Positions 51,871 through 60,893 of a stretch of DNA of 64,000 nucleotides are shown here, piece after piece. Made by a program: the position numbers and the translations under genes. This DNA is from Pseudomonas sp. ICMP22404 (GTDB lineage Bacteria; Pseudomonadota; Gammaproteobacteria; Pseudomonadales; Pseudomonadaceae). The stretch spans positions 124,001 through 188,000 of the forward strand of contig NZ_VCNG01000009.1 of the NCBI RefSeq assembly GCF_006227205.1, written 5' to 3'. The notes below the pieces were generated by a model, which saw only the letters and a program-made list of their open reading frames with translations, was not told where the DNA came from and made no database searches. Position 1 is the stretch's first letter. Every line of letters starts with the position of its first letter.

Positions 51871-53385
51871 GTGAACCGGCCCACGCCAGTCAAAACCGAC
51901 AACTTCTTCCTGCTGATCTTCCGTGCACTGCGCCATCGTCGCGTGCCGATTGCATTGCGCATTGCCAGCCATAACGTGATCCTGGTCGCCCTGGCCCTGG
52001 TCATCTATGCCTGTGTAATGGGCCTGCAATTCAAGCAGGCGATGCACGAGCAGGCCGATGCCCTGGGGGAAAGCCTGACCACCCAGACCGCCACGTCCGC
52101 CACCGAGCTGCTGGTGTCCAACGACATCCTCAGCCTCAACGTGCTGCTCAACAACCTGACCAAGAACAAGCTGGTGGCCCACGCCGCCATCTACAGCGTG
52201 GACAACCGCATCCTCGCCGAGGCCGGCCAGCGTCCCAAGCCGGGCCTGCTGGGCGAGTCCGGCGGCATGTACCAGAGCAAGATCACCTTCCAGGACGTGA
52301 CCGCCGGACAACTGCGCATCAGCCTGGACATGGACCAGTTCCAGCAACCGATGACCATCAGCCTGCAAAGCATGGGCATCCTCAGCGCGATACTGCTGGC
52401 ACTGGCGCTGGCCTTGAGCCTGCGCCTGGGGCGGCACCTCTCCACGCCACTCCTGCAGCTACGGGTCTGGCTGCGAGACATCGACGAACACACCCCGGCC
52501 ACCCAGCGCCAGGACGAAATCGGCGATCTGGCGCGGCAGCTGCACGCCAGCTTCGCACCGGAACCTGCGCCCGTGCCGGAGCCCGAGGACATCGACTACG
52601 TCGACGATGAGGCCGAACCGGAGTTCGAGGTGCGCAACCTGCGCGATCCCGGCTTCGACGAAAGCCAGCCGATGCCGACGTCCAGGCCCGCGCCTCGCCA
52701 TGTGGTACGGGCGGTTGAAGACGAAGAAGATGACGACGCCTTCGCCGACCTGCGAGACGAGTCGATTGCCGGGCAACCGCAACCGCTCGCCAGGCCTGCC
52801 GCCTCGAACCAGCCACAGCACAGCGCCGTGCTGGCCGTGCAATTGGGCGCCCAGGACCAACTGCGTCGCCTGCCCCAGGCCCGCCTGAAGGAACTGCTCG
52901 AACGCTACCGCGATTGCCTCGACCAGGCCGCCTCGCTCTACCAGGGCGAGTTGCACACCCTGAACGACGGCAGCACCCTGATGCTGTTCCATACCGAAGA
53001 CAGCGGCGACGATTACCTGACCAACGCCATTTGCTGCGGTGAACTGCTGCGGGCCCTGGGTCATCAATTACAGATCGAAGTCGCCGACAGCGGCATCACC
53101 CTGCAACTGCAATTGGGCCTGACCCTGGGCGACGGCCTGTTCGGCCTGAGCCAGATCGACCTGCTGCTGACCGAAACCGCCCAGGACGCCCTGGCCTTGT
53201 CGCAACACAGCCGCAACCTGCTGCTGGTGGAGCGCAAGATCAACGACGATGCCCTGATTCGCCAGCGCACCCGCATCCGCCCCATCGCCAGCCCCGAAGG
53301 CGCATGCTGCGTGGAGCGCTTGATGGAGCCGTACCCTTCGATGCTGGAGCGGCAGCTGGCGCGTATGCATGAGCGCCAGGCCTGA
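51871..53385 (+). CDS. HAMP membrane protein with degenerate nucleotidyl-cyclase-like domain
   Basis: The 504-residue protein has TM1 at about 35-52, a periplasmic domain of about 115 residues, TM2 at about 168-186, a HAMP domain (187-230) and a long acidic, Pro-rich linker (230-340). The C-terminal domain, from AVLAVQLGAQDQLRRLP to about 480, follows the pattern of class III cyclases (YRDCLDQAASLYQGELHTLN, DGSTLMLF, GLTLGDGLFGL) but lacks the metal-binding Asp of the first strand, so it is probably an inactive sensor or binding domain. The GTG at 51871 gives MNRPTPVKTDNFFLLIFRAL; no better start fits TM1. It corresponds in place to PA4961. A terminator follows. Confidence 0.78.
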   Translation: MNRPTPVKTDNFFLLIFRALRHRRVPIALRIASHNVILVALALVIYACVMGLQFKQAMHEQADALGESLTTQTATSATELLVSNDILSLNVLLNNLTKNKLVAHAAIYSVDNRILAEAGQRPKPGLLGESGGMYQSKITFQDVTAGQLRISLDMDQFQQPMTISLQSMGILSAILLALALALSLRLGRHLSTPLLQLRVWLRDIDEHTPATQRQDEIGDLARQLHASFAPEPAPVPEPEDIDYVDDEAEPEFEVRNLRDPGFDESQPMPTSRPAPRHVVRAVEDEEDDDAFADLRDESIAGQPQPLARPAASNQPQHSAVLAVQLGAQDQLRRLPQARLKELLERYRDCLDQAASLYQGELHTLNDGSTLMLFHTEDSGDDYLTNAICCGELLRALGHQLQIEVADSGITLQLQLGLTLGDGLFGLSQIDLLLTETAQDALALSQHSRNLLLVERKINDDALIRQRTRIRPIASPEGACCVERLMEPYPSMLERQLARMHERQA

Positions 53386-53407
53386 GTCCCGATCGCTGGA
53401 ATGACTG

Positions 53408-53442
53408 AGCCCGCAGATGAGTGATTGTCTGCGGGCTTTTTT
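53408..53442 (+). terminator. Intrinsic terminator after the HAMP membrane protein gene
   Basis: AGCCCGCAGA pairs with TCTGCGGGCT across a loop of about 10 bases and is followed by a run of six T residues. It is 23 bases past the stop codon and clearly on the plus strand. Confidence 0.92.
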
Positions 53443-53460
53443 GTGGCCTTCGCTGGCCTC

Positions 53461-53556
53461 ATCGCGAGCAGGCTCGCTCCCACAAGGACAGCGCTGAACC
53501 TGTGAGGGATATCTGTGGTTCTGGACCTGTGGGAGCGAGCCTGCTCGCGATGAGGC
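53461..53556. repeat. REP/BIME inverted pair
   Basis: ATCGCGAGCAGGCTCGCTCC (from 53461) faces TGTGGGAGCGAGCCTGCTCG (about 53529-53548), with CGATGAGGCCAGC continuing the palindrome. It lies between two terminators of convergent genes. Confidence 0.85.
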
Positions 53557-53591
53557 CAGCCCAGGCGCCAAAGTTCTATCCCGCAGAAACA

Positions 53592-53619
53592 ACAAAGCCC
53601 GCATCAATGCGGGCTTTGT
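53592..53619 (-). terminator. Terminator of the PqiC-like lipoprotein gene
   Basis: ACAAAGCCCGCA and TGCGGGCTTTGT form a 12-bp perfect stem with a 4-base loop. On the minus strand it ends in TTTGTTGTTTC, 20 bases past the stop. Confidence 0.88.
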
Positions 53620-53638
53620 CTTGCATCCAGTCTGGTGA

Positions 53639-54349
53639 TCAGAACCTGAACACTTCCATGTCGGTACGAATCGGCAAGGCCATCGGGATCTTTGGCGACT
53701 TCTCCGGTTCCACAGGCTTGGCCTGGGCAGGTGCCGACTTGCGCGGTGCGGCCTCGACCAGCGGAGGCTGGTTGGCCAATGGTTTGAGCGCGACAGACAG
53801 CTGCTCGGCCAAACGCTGCAGCAGAACGCCCTGAGCCTGGACCTGTGCAGCAGTACCGCCGGTATGTTGCTCCTGCAGATGAACGATGCGGTTCTCACGA
53901 ACTTTGCCGCGACGGTCGATCAACCGCCATTGAGCATCGAGCACCGCCGGTTGCGCTTCGCCCGAATCCAGGCGGGTGATCGACAGCAGCACCTGGACAT
54001 CCGGGGTGAAACCCTGGGTGGCCGGCGCCAATACCACGCGCTGGCTGTCCAGGTGCCCGGCCACTTGGCGCAGCAGCAACTGGTCGATGTCCGAGGAGAG
54101 GCTGCCGGCCCAGCGACCGTCAGTGGCAGCCTGCAGGCTACCGTCAGGTTGGCGTTGCAGCAGGGTTTCGCGTTGCAGGTAGTCGGCGATCGACACCGGG
54201 CCCAGCAATACAGCCATGCCTGTGCTTTGCGCAGGTTGGGCCGGGTTGCCACTGTCGAGCTGATACAGCGACACTGGTTGATGGACGCTGCAACCCGCCA
54301 GGCCAAGCAGGCCGGCGAGCCATAGAATAGGAAGGCGCAGAGCAGTCAT
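53639..54349 (-). CDS. PqiC-like ABC-transport auxiliary lipoprotein
   Basis: The 236-residue protein has a lipoprotein signal with lipobox LAGC (Cys20) and the DUF330/PqiC fold pattern (LYQLDSG, VLLGPVSIADYLQRETLLQR, DIDQLLLRQVAGHL). Such lipoproteins are periplasmic partners of MCE-type lipid transporters or PqiAB. Here the gene stands alone behind parC with no mce, mla or pqi genes, so its partner must be elsewhere. The C-terminal 45 residues are Pro/Lys-rich. It lies 180 bases after parC; a terminator follows. Confidence 0.82.
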   Translation of the reverse strand: MTALRLPILWLAGLLGLAGCSVHQPVSLYQLDSGNPAQPAQSTGMAVLLGPVSIADYLQRETLLQRQPDGSLQAATDGRWAGSLSSDIDQLLLRQVAGHLDSQRVVLAPATQGFTPDVQVLLSITRLDSGEAQPAVLDAQWRLIDRRGKVRENRIVHLQEQHTGGTAAQVQAQGVLLQRLAEQLSVALKPLANQPPLVEAAPRKSAPAQAKPVEPEKSPKIPMALPIRTDMEVFRF

Positions 54350-54528
54350 CGTTCCATCCAGGTGGCGGCCACAAGGCTTACCACAGTGAAAAAGTACTCG
54401 GTCATTATGAAGAACGCTCGGCCACGCCGGCGCTTGAAAGGGCCTATCATCCGTGAATATGCGTTCCGACTCCAGCGCGAAAGCATCGATCTGCGGCTTT
54501 TAATCGCAGACCGAGCTGTCTAGCACGC

Positions 54529-56793
54529 TTAATTGAGGTTTTCGACGAGCAGTGCATCGACCCGCTGAAAACCCCTTGGAAGCTTGTTGCCCCGCCGACC
54601 ACGTTCACCTTTGTAATGCTCAAGATCGTCTGCTTTGAGTGAGAGCGTACGCTTTCCAGCTTGCAGCACAAGCGTGGCACCCTCCGGCAACACTGCAATA
54701 TCCGTGACATATTCCTCACGGCTGGCGACCCGTTCGCCAGAAATCCCGATGATCTTATTCCCTTTACCTTTACCTAATTGTGGCAGATCGCTGATTTTGA
54801 ACACCAGCAGCCTCCCTTCGGTCGTCACCGAAGCAAGCCAGTTGTTATCGCGGTCGAAGACCGGGCGCGGCGCAATGACCTTGGCGTTGTTTGGCAGGCT
54901 CAACAACGCCTTGCCCGCCTTGTTCTTGGCTTGCAGATCCTCACCCTTGACGACGAACCCGTAGCCGGCGTCCGACGCAATAACGTACAGCCCGTCATCA
55001 TCAGGCATCAGCACGCACTCAAAAGTTGCACCCGGTGGTGGCGTCAGACGACCGGTCAGCGGTTCTCCCTGGCCGCGAGCCGATGGCAGGGTATGAGCCG
55101 CCACCGAATAACTGCGCCCGGTGGAGTCGATAAACACCGCAAACTGGTTCGAGCGCCCTGGTGCCAGAGCCTTGAAACCGTCCCCGGCCTTGTAGGAAAG
55201 CCCTGCCGCGTCGATGTCGTGACCCTTTGCAGAGCGCACCCAGCCTTTTTCCGACAGCACGACGGTCACTTTCTCGTTCGGCAGCAGATCGTGTTCGCTG
55301 AGTGCCTTGGCTTCGGCACGTTCCACGATTGGCGAACGACGGTCGTCGCCATAGGTTTCGGCGTCCTTGAGCAGCTCGGTGCGCACCAGCTTCTTGAGCT
55401 TGGCCTCGCTACCCAGCAAGGCGAGCAGCTTGGCCTGTTCCTTGAGCAATTCATCCTGCTCGGCACGCAATTTCATCTCTTCCAGCCGCGCCAATTGCCG
55501 CAGGCGGGTGTCGAGGATGTAGTCGGCCTGGATTTCACTCAAGGCAAAACGCTCGATCAGGCTCGCCTTCGGATGCTCCTCGGTGCGGATGATGTGGATC
55601 ACTTCGTCCAGGTTGAGGTAAGCAATCAGCAAACCGTCCAACAGGTGCAGGCGCCGCTCGACCTTGTCCAGGCGGAACTGCAGACGTCTGCGCACCGTTT
55701 TGACACGGAATTCCAGCCATTCCACCAACAGCGCCCGCAGGTTCTTCAACTGCGGCTTGCCGTCCAAGCCAATGATGTTGATGTTGACCCGGTAGCTAGA
55801 CTCCAGATCGGTGCTGGCGAACAGGTGCTGCATCAACGCGTCGTGGTCGACCCGGCTGTTGACTGGAATGATCACGATGCGGCATGGGTTCTCATGGTCC
55901 GACTCGTCACGCAAGTCGGCCACTTGCGGCGCTTTCGAAGGTTTTGCCTGCATCATCGCGGCAATCTGCTCCAGCACCTTGGCCCCGGAGACCTGGTGTG
56001 GCAGCGCGGTGACGATGATGTCGCCGTCTTCGATGTGATACACGGCGCGCATGCGCACCGAACCGCGGCCGCTCTCGTAGATTTTCAGCAAATCGGCGCG
56101 CGGGGTGATGATTTCCGCTTCGGTCGGATAGTCCGGGCCCTGGATGTGCTCGCAGAGCTGCTCCACCGTGGCTTTCGGCTCGTCCAGCAGACGCACGCAC
56201 GCCGTGGCCACTTCCCGCAGGTTGTGGGGCGGTACGTCAGTGGCCATGCCCACGGCGATGCCGGTGGTACCATTGAGGAGGATATTCGGCAAACGTGCCG
56301 GCAAAACCAGAGGTTCATCGAGGGTGCCATCGAAGTTCGGCCCCCAGTCCGCCGTGCCCTGACCCAGCTCGCTGAGCAGCACCTCGGAATAACGCGACAG
56401 CCGCGCCTCGGTGTAACGCATGGCCGCGAACGACTTGGGATCGTCTGGCGCCCCCCAGTTACCCTGGCCATCCACCAAGGTGTAGCGGTAGCTGAACGGC
56501 TGGGCCATCAGCACCATGGCTTCGTAGCAGGCCGAATCGCCGTGGGGGTGGAACTTGCCGAGCACGTCACCGACGGTCCGCGCCGACTTCTTGTGCTTGG
56601 AATCGGCGTCCAGTCCCAACTCACTCATGGCATAGACGATCCGCCGCTGGACCGGCTTCAAGCCGTCGCCAATGTGCGGCAGGGCGCGGTCCATGATCAC
56701 GTACATGGAGTAATTGAGGTAGGCATTTTCGGTGAAGTCAGCCAGCGATCGGCGCTCTACGCCGTCCAAGCTGTCTGCAAGAATGTCGCTCAT
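54529..56793 (-). CDS. parC: DNA topoisomerase IV subunit A
   Basis: ParC is the DNA-cleaving subunit of topoisomerase IV, which decatenates daughter chromosomes. The 754-residue protein has catalytic Tyr127 (AMRYTEARLS), the GyrA-like tower and a C-terminal beta-pinwheel. The quinolone-resistance region reads HPHGDSACYEAM with Ser87 and Glu91, the wild-type residues in Pseudomonas numbering. The ATG at 56793 follows ATGAGGCCCGC and gives MSDILADSLDGVERRSLADF; the longer open frame is not conserved. The phytase-like gene separates it from parE. Confidence 0.97.
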   Translation of the reverse strand: MSDILADSLDGVERRSLADFTENAYLNYSMYVIMDRALPHIGDGLKPVQRRIVYAMSELGLDADSKHKKSARTVGDVLGKFHPHGDSACYEAMVLMAQPFSYRYTLVDGQGNWGAPDDPKSFAAMRYTEARLSRYSEVLLSELGQGTADWGPNFDGTLDEPLVLPARLPNILLNGTTGIAVGMATDVPPHNLREVATACVRLLDEPKATVEQLCEHIQGPDYPTEAEIITPRADLLKIYESGRGSVRMRAVYHIEDGDIIVTALPHQVSGAKVLEQIAAMMQAKPSKAPQVADLRDESDHENPCRIVIIPVNSRVDHDALMQHLFASTDLESSYRVNINIIGLDGKPQLKNLRALLVEWLEFRVKTVRRRLQFRLDKVERRLHLLDGLLIAYLNLDEVIHIIRTEEHPKASLIERFALSEIQADYILDTRLRQLARLEEMKLRAEQDELLKEQAKLLALLGSEAKLKKLVRTELLKDAETYGDDRRSPIVERAEAKALSEHDLLPNEKVTVVLSEKGWVRSAKGHDIDAAGLSYKAGDGFKALAPGRSNQFAVFIDSTGRSYSVAAHTLPSARGQGEPLTGRLTPPPGATFECVLMPDDDGLYVIASDAGYGFVVKGEDLQAKNKAGKALLSLPNNAKVIAPRPVFDRDNNWLASVTTEGRLLVFKISDLPQLGKGKGNKIIGISGERVASREEYVTDIAVLPEGATLVLQAGKRTLSLKADDLEHYKGERGRRGNKLPRGFQRVDALLVENLN

Positions 56794-56877
56794 GCGGGCC
56801 TCATCAGTTCGTTGTCTGGCGCAACGGCATGCTGCCATCGCGCTGGGTAGATTCAAATAGGTTCAGGGGTGGCCGGC

Positions 56878-57864
56878 TCATGGCGAGGCGCTCCAGCCAC
56901 CATCGGGTGCAGCGAAGCGCCAGATGATCGGCCGTTCTTCGCCGTCGGCCCGCGGCCCGTCATTGTTGTCCAGGCCAACCCAGGCGCCCTTGGCGTCCAC
57001 TACCAGGGCCTCGGCCAGCCCGTAGGCCTGGGAATAGCGACGATTGTCCTGCAAGGCCTCGGCGGCAAACGACCAGCAGCGCTCGACTTCAGCGGTCTGG
57101 GGGTCGCGGCGGCAGATCTGAAAGGCGTTGCGCTCCAGGGTGAACAGCTTGCCGTCGAACAGGGACAGGTCGGCAAAATCCCGAGATACCGCCTTGGCAT
57201 TGGGAAACTGCGCTGGCTGCATTTCCTGCCCGGCTTCGCTCAACAGCACACAATGACCATCACAGTCCCACACCGTTTGCTGACGCTTGATCAACAGCAC
57301 ACCACGTCGCTCCCGTTCCGCCGCCAGCCACAGCCGGTCGCCGGCCGGGTTCACCGCCAGGCCTTCAAACAATGCATTGAAATGCAGCAACATACCGCTG
57401 GCACGGGCCTCGCGGATCATTGTCGGCGCAATCTTCAACCAGGACACTTCGCCCAGCGGCGGCACCTGCAGCACGGCGGCATGGGATTCGCTGACCACAT
57501 AGCGATTGCCAGCGCTGTCGCAGCTGATGCCTTCGAAATCCAGCTCGCCACCGCGCAGGAACGACGCCGCCCAGGTACGCGACCTCAGCCCCCAGGGCAA
57601 ACCGCTGTCCGGCGCCTGCGGCACGTCGATGATCAACGCCTGGGCAGGCCAGGCCCCATCACCGGAGGTGTCGAGGCGATAAATGCGGTCATCGTCGCGA
57701 TCCGACACCGTCCACATCTCATCGCCGCAGAGGGCCAGCCCGGACAGATTGCCGCCGCGCATGCCGTCGACAGCGTGCTCGGACAGCAACTTCAATTCCG
57801 GTGCAGGCCCAGCGAACACGGCCCCCGCCCACAGCAACAGCGCCAGGGCGAAACCGTTGCGCAT
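56878..57864 (-). CDS. Secreted esterase-like activity of phytase family protein
   Basis: The 328-residue protein has a signal peptide (MRNGFALALLLWAGAVFA) and a beta-propeller-like 'esterase-like activity of phytase' domain (GGNLSGLALCGDEMWTVSDR, GELDFEGISCDSAGNRYVVS, FNALFEGLAVNP). It should be periplasmic or secreted. The substrate is unknown; phosphate esters are only implied by the family name. Its ATG overlaps the parE stop by one base (TGATG), so it is translated with topoisomerase IV subunit B, an odd pairing of a periplasmic protein with a DNA enzyme. Confidence 0.88.
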   Translation of the reverse strand: MRNGFALALLLWAGAVFAGPAPELKLLSEHAVDGMRGGNLSGLALCGDEMWTVSDRDDDRIYRLDTSGDGAWPAQALIIDVPQAPDSGLPWGLRSRTWAASFLRGGELDFEGISCDSAGNRYVVSESHAAVLQVPPLGEVSWLKIAPTMIREARASGMLLHFNALFEGLAVNPAGDRLWLAAERERRGVLLIKRQQTVWDCDGHCVLLSEAGQEMQPAQFPNAKAVSRDFADLSLFDGKLFTLERNAFQICRRDPQTAEVERCWSFAAEALQDNRRYSQAYGLAEALVVDAKGAWVGLDNNDGPRADGEERPIIWRFAAPDGGWSASP

Positions 57865-59768
57865 CAGGCCAACACCTCGGCCAGATCGCCCTTGGACTCG
57901 AGCCAGGACTTGCGATCGCCGGCACGTTTCTTCGCCAGCAGCATGTCCATCATTTCCGACGTCGCGGCGAAATCGTCCAGGGTCAGCTGTACCAGGCGAC
58001 GGGTGTTCGGGTCCATGGTGGTTTCGCGCAGCTGCGGCGGGTTCATCTCGCCCAGACCCTTGAATCGGGTGACCTGTGGCTTGCCGCGCTTCTTCTCGGC
58101 CACCAACCGGTCAAGGATGCCGTCTCGCTCGGCCTCGTCCAAGGCGTAGTAGATTTCCTTGCCCAAATCGATGCGATACAGCGGCGGCATCGCGACGTAG
58201 ACGTGACCGGCGTCCACCAGCGGACGGAAATGCTGGACGAACAAGGCGCACAGCAAGGTGGCGATGTGCAGGCCGTCGGAGTCGGCGTCAGCGAGGATGC
58301 AGATCTTGCCGTAACGCAACTGGCTCATGTCCTCCGCGCCCGGATCGACCCCGATGGCCACGGCGATGTTGTGCACTTCCTGGCTGGCCAGTACTTCGCT
58401 GCCGTCCACTTCCCAGGTGTTGAGGATCTTGCCCCGCAACGGCAGGATCGCCTGGAATTCCTTGTCTCGAGCCTGCTTGGCCGAGCCACCGGCAGAATCA
58501 CCTTCCACCAGGAACAGCTCGGAACGCATAGGGTCCTGCCCCGCGCAATCGGCGAGCTTGCCCGGCAACGCCGGCCCCTGGGTGATGCGCTTGCGCTCGA
58601 CCTTCTTGCTGGCCTTGAGACGACGGCCGGCGTTGCTGATCGCCAACTCCGCCAGGGCCAGACCGGTTTCCGGGTTGGCATTGAGCCACAGGCTGAACGC
58701 ATCCTTGACCACACCGGACACAAACGCCGCCGCTTCACGGGACGACAAGCGCTCCTTGGTTTGCCCGGAGAACTGCGGCTCCTGCATCTTCATCGACAGC
58801 ACGAAGGCAATGCGCTCCCACACGTCCTCCGGCGCCAGCTTCACCCCACGGGGCAGCAGGTTGCGGAATTCGCAGAACTCACGCATCGCATCGAGCAGGC
58901 CCTGGCGCAACCCGTTGACGTGGGTACCGCCCTGGGCCGTGGGAATCAGGTTGACGTAGCTTTCCTGGACGCTCTCGCCCCCCTCGGGCAACCACAACAG
59001 CGCCCAGTCGACCGCCTCTTTGTTGCCGGCCAGGCTGCCGCAGAACGGTTCGTCGGGCAGGCGCTCAAAACCACTGACCGCGTCCACCAGGTAAGAGCGC
59101 AGGCCATCTTCGTAATGCCACTCGACTTTCTCGCCGGTGGCCTTGTCCTCGAAGCTGACCGACAGCCCCGGGCACAACACGGCCTTGGCCTTGAGCACAT
59201 GCTTGAGGCGGCTGACGGAAAATTTCGGTGAGTCGAAATACTTCGGATCCGGCGCGAAATACACGCTGGTGCCGGTGTTGCGCTTGCCGACGCTGCCGAC
59301 CACTTCCAGCTCGGTGGCCTTGTAGCCGTCGGCGAACGTCATCTGGTATTCGTTGCCGTCACGCTTGACCCGCACCCGAACCTGGGTCGACAAGGCGTTG
59401 ACCACGGAAATACCCACCCCGTGCAGACCGCCGGAGAACTGGTAGTTCTTGTTGGAAAACTTACCGCCCGCGTGGAGCTTGGTGAGAATCAGCTCGACGC
59501 CCGACACCCCCTCTTCGGGGTGAATGTCCACCGGCATGCCACGGCCGTCATCGCTGACCTCCAGCGAATGGTCGGCGTGCAGGATGACCTGCACCGATTT
59601 GGCGTGCCCGGCCAAGGCTTCGTCGACACTGTTGTCGATGACTTCCTGGGCGAGGTGGTTCGGCCGACTGGTGTCGGTGTACATGCCGGGACGCTTGCGC
59701 ACCGGGTCGAGGCCCGAGAGGACTTCGATGGCGTCTGCGTTATAGGAGCTAGCGCTGGGAGTGGCCAT
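57864..59768 (-). CDS. parE: DNA topoisomerase IV subunit B
   Basis: ParE is the ATPase subunit of topoisomerase IV. The 634-residue protein has a GHKL ATP-binding domain (DNSVDEALAGHAKSVQVILH, DDGRGMPV, GLHGVGISVVNALS) and a Toprim domain (VEGDSAGGSAKQARD, PLRGKILN, DADSDG) that joins ParC. The start gives MATPSASSYNADAIEVLSGL. It follows yqiA by 42 bases, so yqiA-parE-phytase-parC probably forms one transcript. Confidence 0.97.
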   Translation of the reverse strand: MATPSASSYNADAIEVLSGLDPVRKRPGMYTDTSRPNHLAQEVIDNSVDEALAGHAKSVQVILHADHSLEVSDDGRGMPVDIHPEEGVSGVELILTKLHAGGKFSNKNYQFSGGLHGVGISVVNALSTQVRVRVKRDGNEYQMTFADGYKATELEVVGSVGKRNTGTSVYFAPDPKYFDSPKFSVSRLKHVLKAKAVLCPGLSVSFEDKATGEKVEWHYEDGLRSYLVDAVSGFERLPDEPFCGSLAGNKEAVDWALLWLPEGGESVQESYVNLIPTAQGGTHVNGLRQGLLDAMREFCEFRNLLPRGVKLAPEDVWERIAFVLSMKMQEPQFSGQTKERLSSREAAAFVSGVVKDAFSLWLNANPETGLALAELAISNAGRRLKASKKVERKRITQGPALPGKLADCAGQDPMRSELFLVEGDSAGGSAKQARDKEFQAILPLRGKILNTWEVDGSEVLASQEVHNIAVAIGVDPGAEDMSQLRYGKICILADADSDGLHIATLLCALFVQHFRPLVDAGHVYVAMPPLYRIDLGKEIYYALDEAERDGILDRLVAEKKRGKPQVTRFKGLGEMNPPQLRETTMDPNTRRLVQLTLDDFAATSEMMDMLLAKKRAGDRKSWLESKGDLAEVLA

Positions 59769-59810
59769 GGGGTCTCGTCGTCAGTGTTCGAATGAAAAAG
59801 GGGCGATGGC

Positions 59811-60419
59811 TCACAGCGAGGTGAAGTCGATCGCCTGGTACAAATCGGCGCCAATGCCGGCAAAACTCAACAGCGCCGGCAACTGTTGGGCAAACCCCTG
59901 GAAACTGTGGTCGCCGCCGGCCTGGATGCGCAAGGCACAGGCACGGTAGTACTGCTGGGCGTGGCGATAATCCAGCGTTTCGTCACCGGTTTGCAACCAT
60001 ACCTGATACCGCTGTGGATCCTGGGGCGCCGGCACTTCCAATGCAGCCAGGGCCGTGACGTGGTCGTGGGTCAATTCCCAGGTTTCATCGGTGTATAAAT
60101 TCTTTTGCGTGCCCAGGTAGCCGTCGAACATCCGATGGGGGCTGACCGCAGGGTTGATCAACAGCGCCTTGAGGCCGTGGCGCTCGGCCAAGTGAGTCGC
60201 ATAGTAGCCGCCGAGCGAGCTGCCGACCAGCAGCGGCCGTCCCAGTTGCGCAATTGCTTGTTCCAATTGGGCCATGGCTTCGCGGGGGTGGTGGTGCAGG
60301 GCTGGCACCTGCAGCTGATCGCCCAGGCCCAGGCGGGTCATCACGTCGATGAGTTGACGGGCCTTGGTTGAGGCTGGGGCGCTGTTGAAGCCGTGGATGT
60401 AGAGGATCGAAGCCGACAT
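59811..60419 (-). CDS. yqiA: YqiA-type alpha/beta-hydrolase esterase
   Basis: The 202-residue hydrolase begins MSASILYIHGFNSAPASTKA and has the nucleophile elbow GSSLGGYYA, with a C-terminal GGDHSF supplying the His. YqiA of E. coli hydrolyses short acyl esters; the true substrate is unknown. The ATG at 60419 follows CAGGGAGTTGGC. In enterobacteria and pseudomonads alike it sits next to parE and cpdA, and here an inverted-repeat module separates it from cpdA. Confidence 0.93.
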   Translation of the reverse strand: MSASILYIHGFNSAPASTKARQLIDVMTRLGLGDQLQVPALHHHPREAMAQLEQAIAQLGRPLLVGSSLGGYYATHLAERHGLKALLINPAVSPHRMFDGYLGTQKNLYTDETWELTHDHVTALAALEVPAPQDPQRYQVWLQTGDETLDYRHAQQYYRACALRIQAGGDHSFQGFAQQLPALLSFAGIGADLYQAIDFTSL

Positions 60420-60518
60420 GCCAACTCCCTGGGTTTGAGGGCAAAGGCCGGAGTTTACAGGGAGATTGGGGGTGTTTGGGGGACATGCTTTCCGTACAAG
60501 GTATTTATACCTGCTTTT

Positions 60519-60543
60519 TGTGGGAGCGAGCCTGCTCGCGATG
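60519..60543. repeat. Single REP element
   Basis: One TGTGGGAGCGAGCCTGCTCG copy in the yqiA upstream region, just outside the left arm of the large inverted repeat. Confidence 0.75.
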
Positions 60544-60556
60544 GCGGCCTTATTGG

Positions 60557-60855
60557 GTACATATCCATTGCTGCGGTAACGGCGGCTTACGGTTCCGCTT
60601 TTACAGCGGGTTACTTTGGCAAACGCCCCAAAGTAACCAAAGGTCTGTGCCCCACCACTCGGCACCTCGCCTACGCTCGGTGTGCCCTCACTCCGGCATT
60701 GCTCCGTGGGCCGCCGCGAAGGGCCATCCATGGCCCAGCGCGGCTAACCCGGCATCCATGCCGGGTTACCCACTACGCAATGCCTGCGTTCGGCCAGCGT
60801 GGTTAATGGGGCCTTCAGATCAAAAACAGAGCAAAAGCAAAAGCAAAAGCAAAAA
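60557..60855. repeat. Left arm of a ~300-base inverted repeat
   Basis: From GTACATATCC to the AGCAAAAGC tract, this segment is closely matched, with small gaps, by the reverse complement of 61744-62043. Shared blocks include GTTTGCC/GGCAAACGCCCC, CCACCACTCGGCACCTCGCC, CTCACTCCGGCATTGCTCCG, AAGGGCCATCCATGGCCCAG and AACCCGGCATCCATGCCGGG. The blocks contain their own small palindromes. There is no coding content. The 474-base gap 60420-60893 holds only this arm, a REP element and the AGCAAAAGC tract. Confidence 0.9.
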
Positions 60856-60893
60856 GCGACGTTTCGCTAGATCTCGCCACAGGGAGTGCTGAC

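Noticed and set aside
54480..54520. Terminator of parC formed by TCTGCG...CGCAGA
   Set aside because: The stem is only six pairs with a long A/T loop and no T-run follows on the minus strand.
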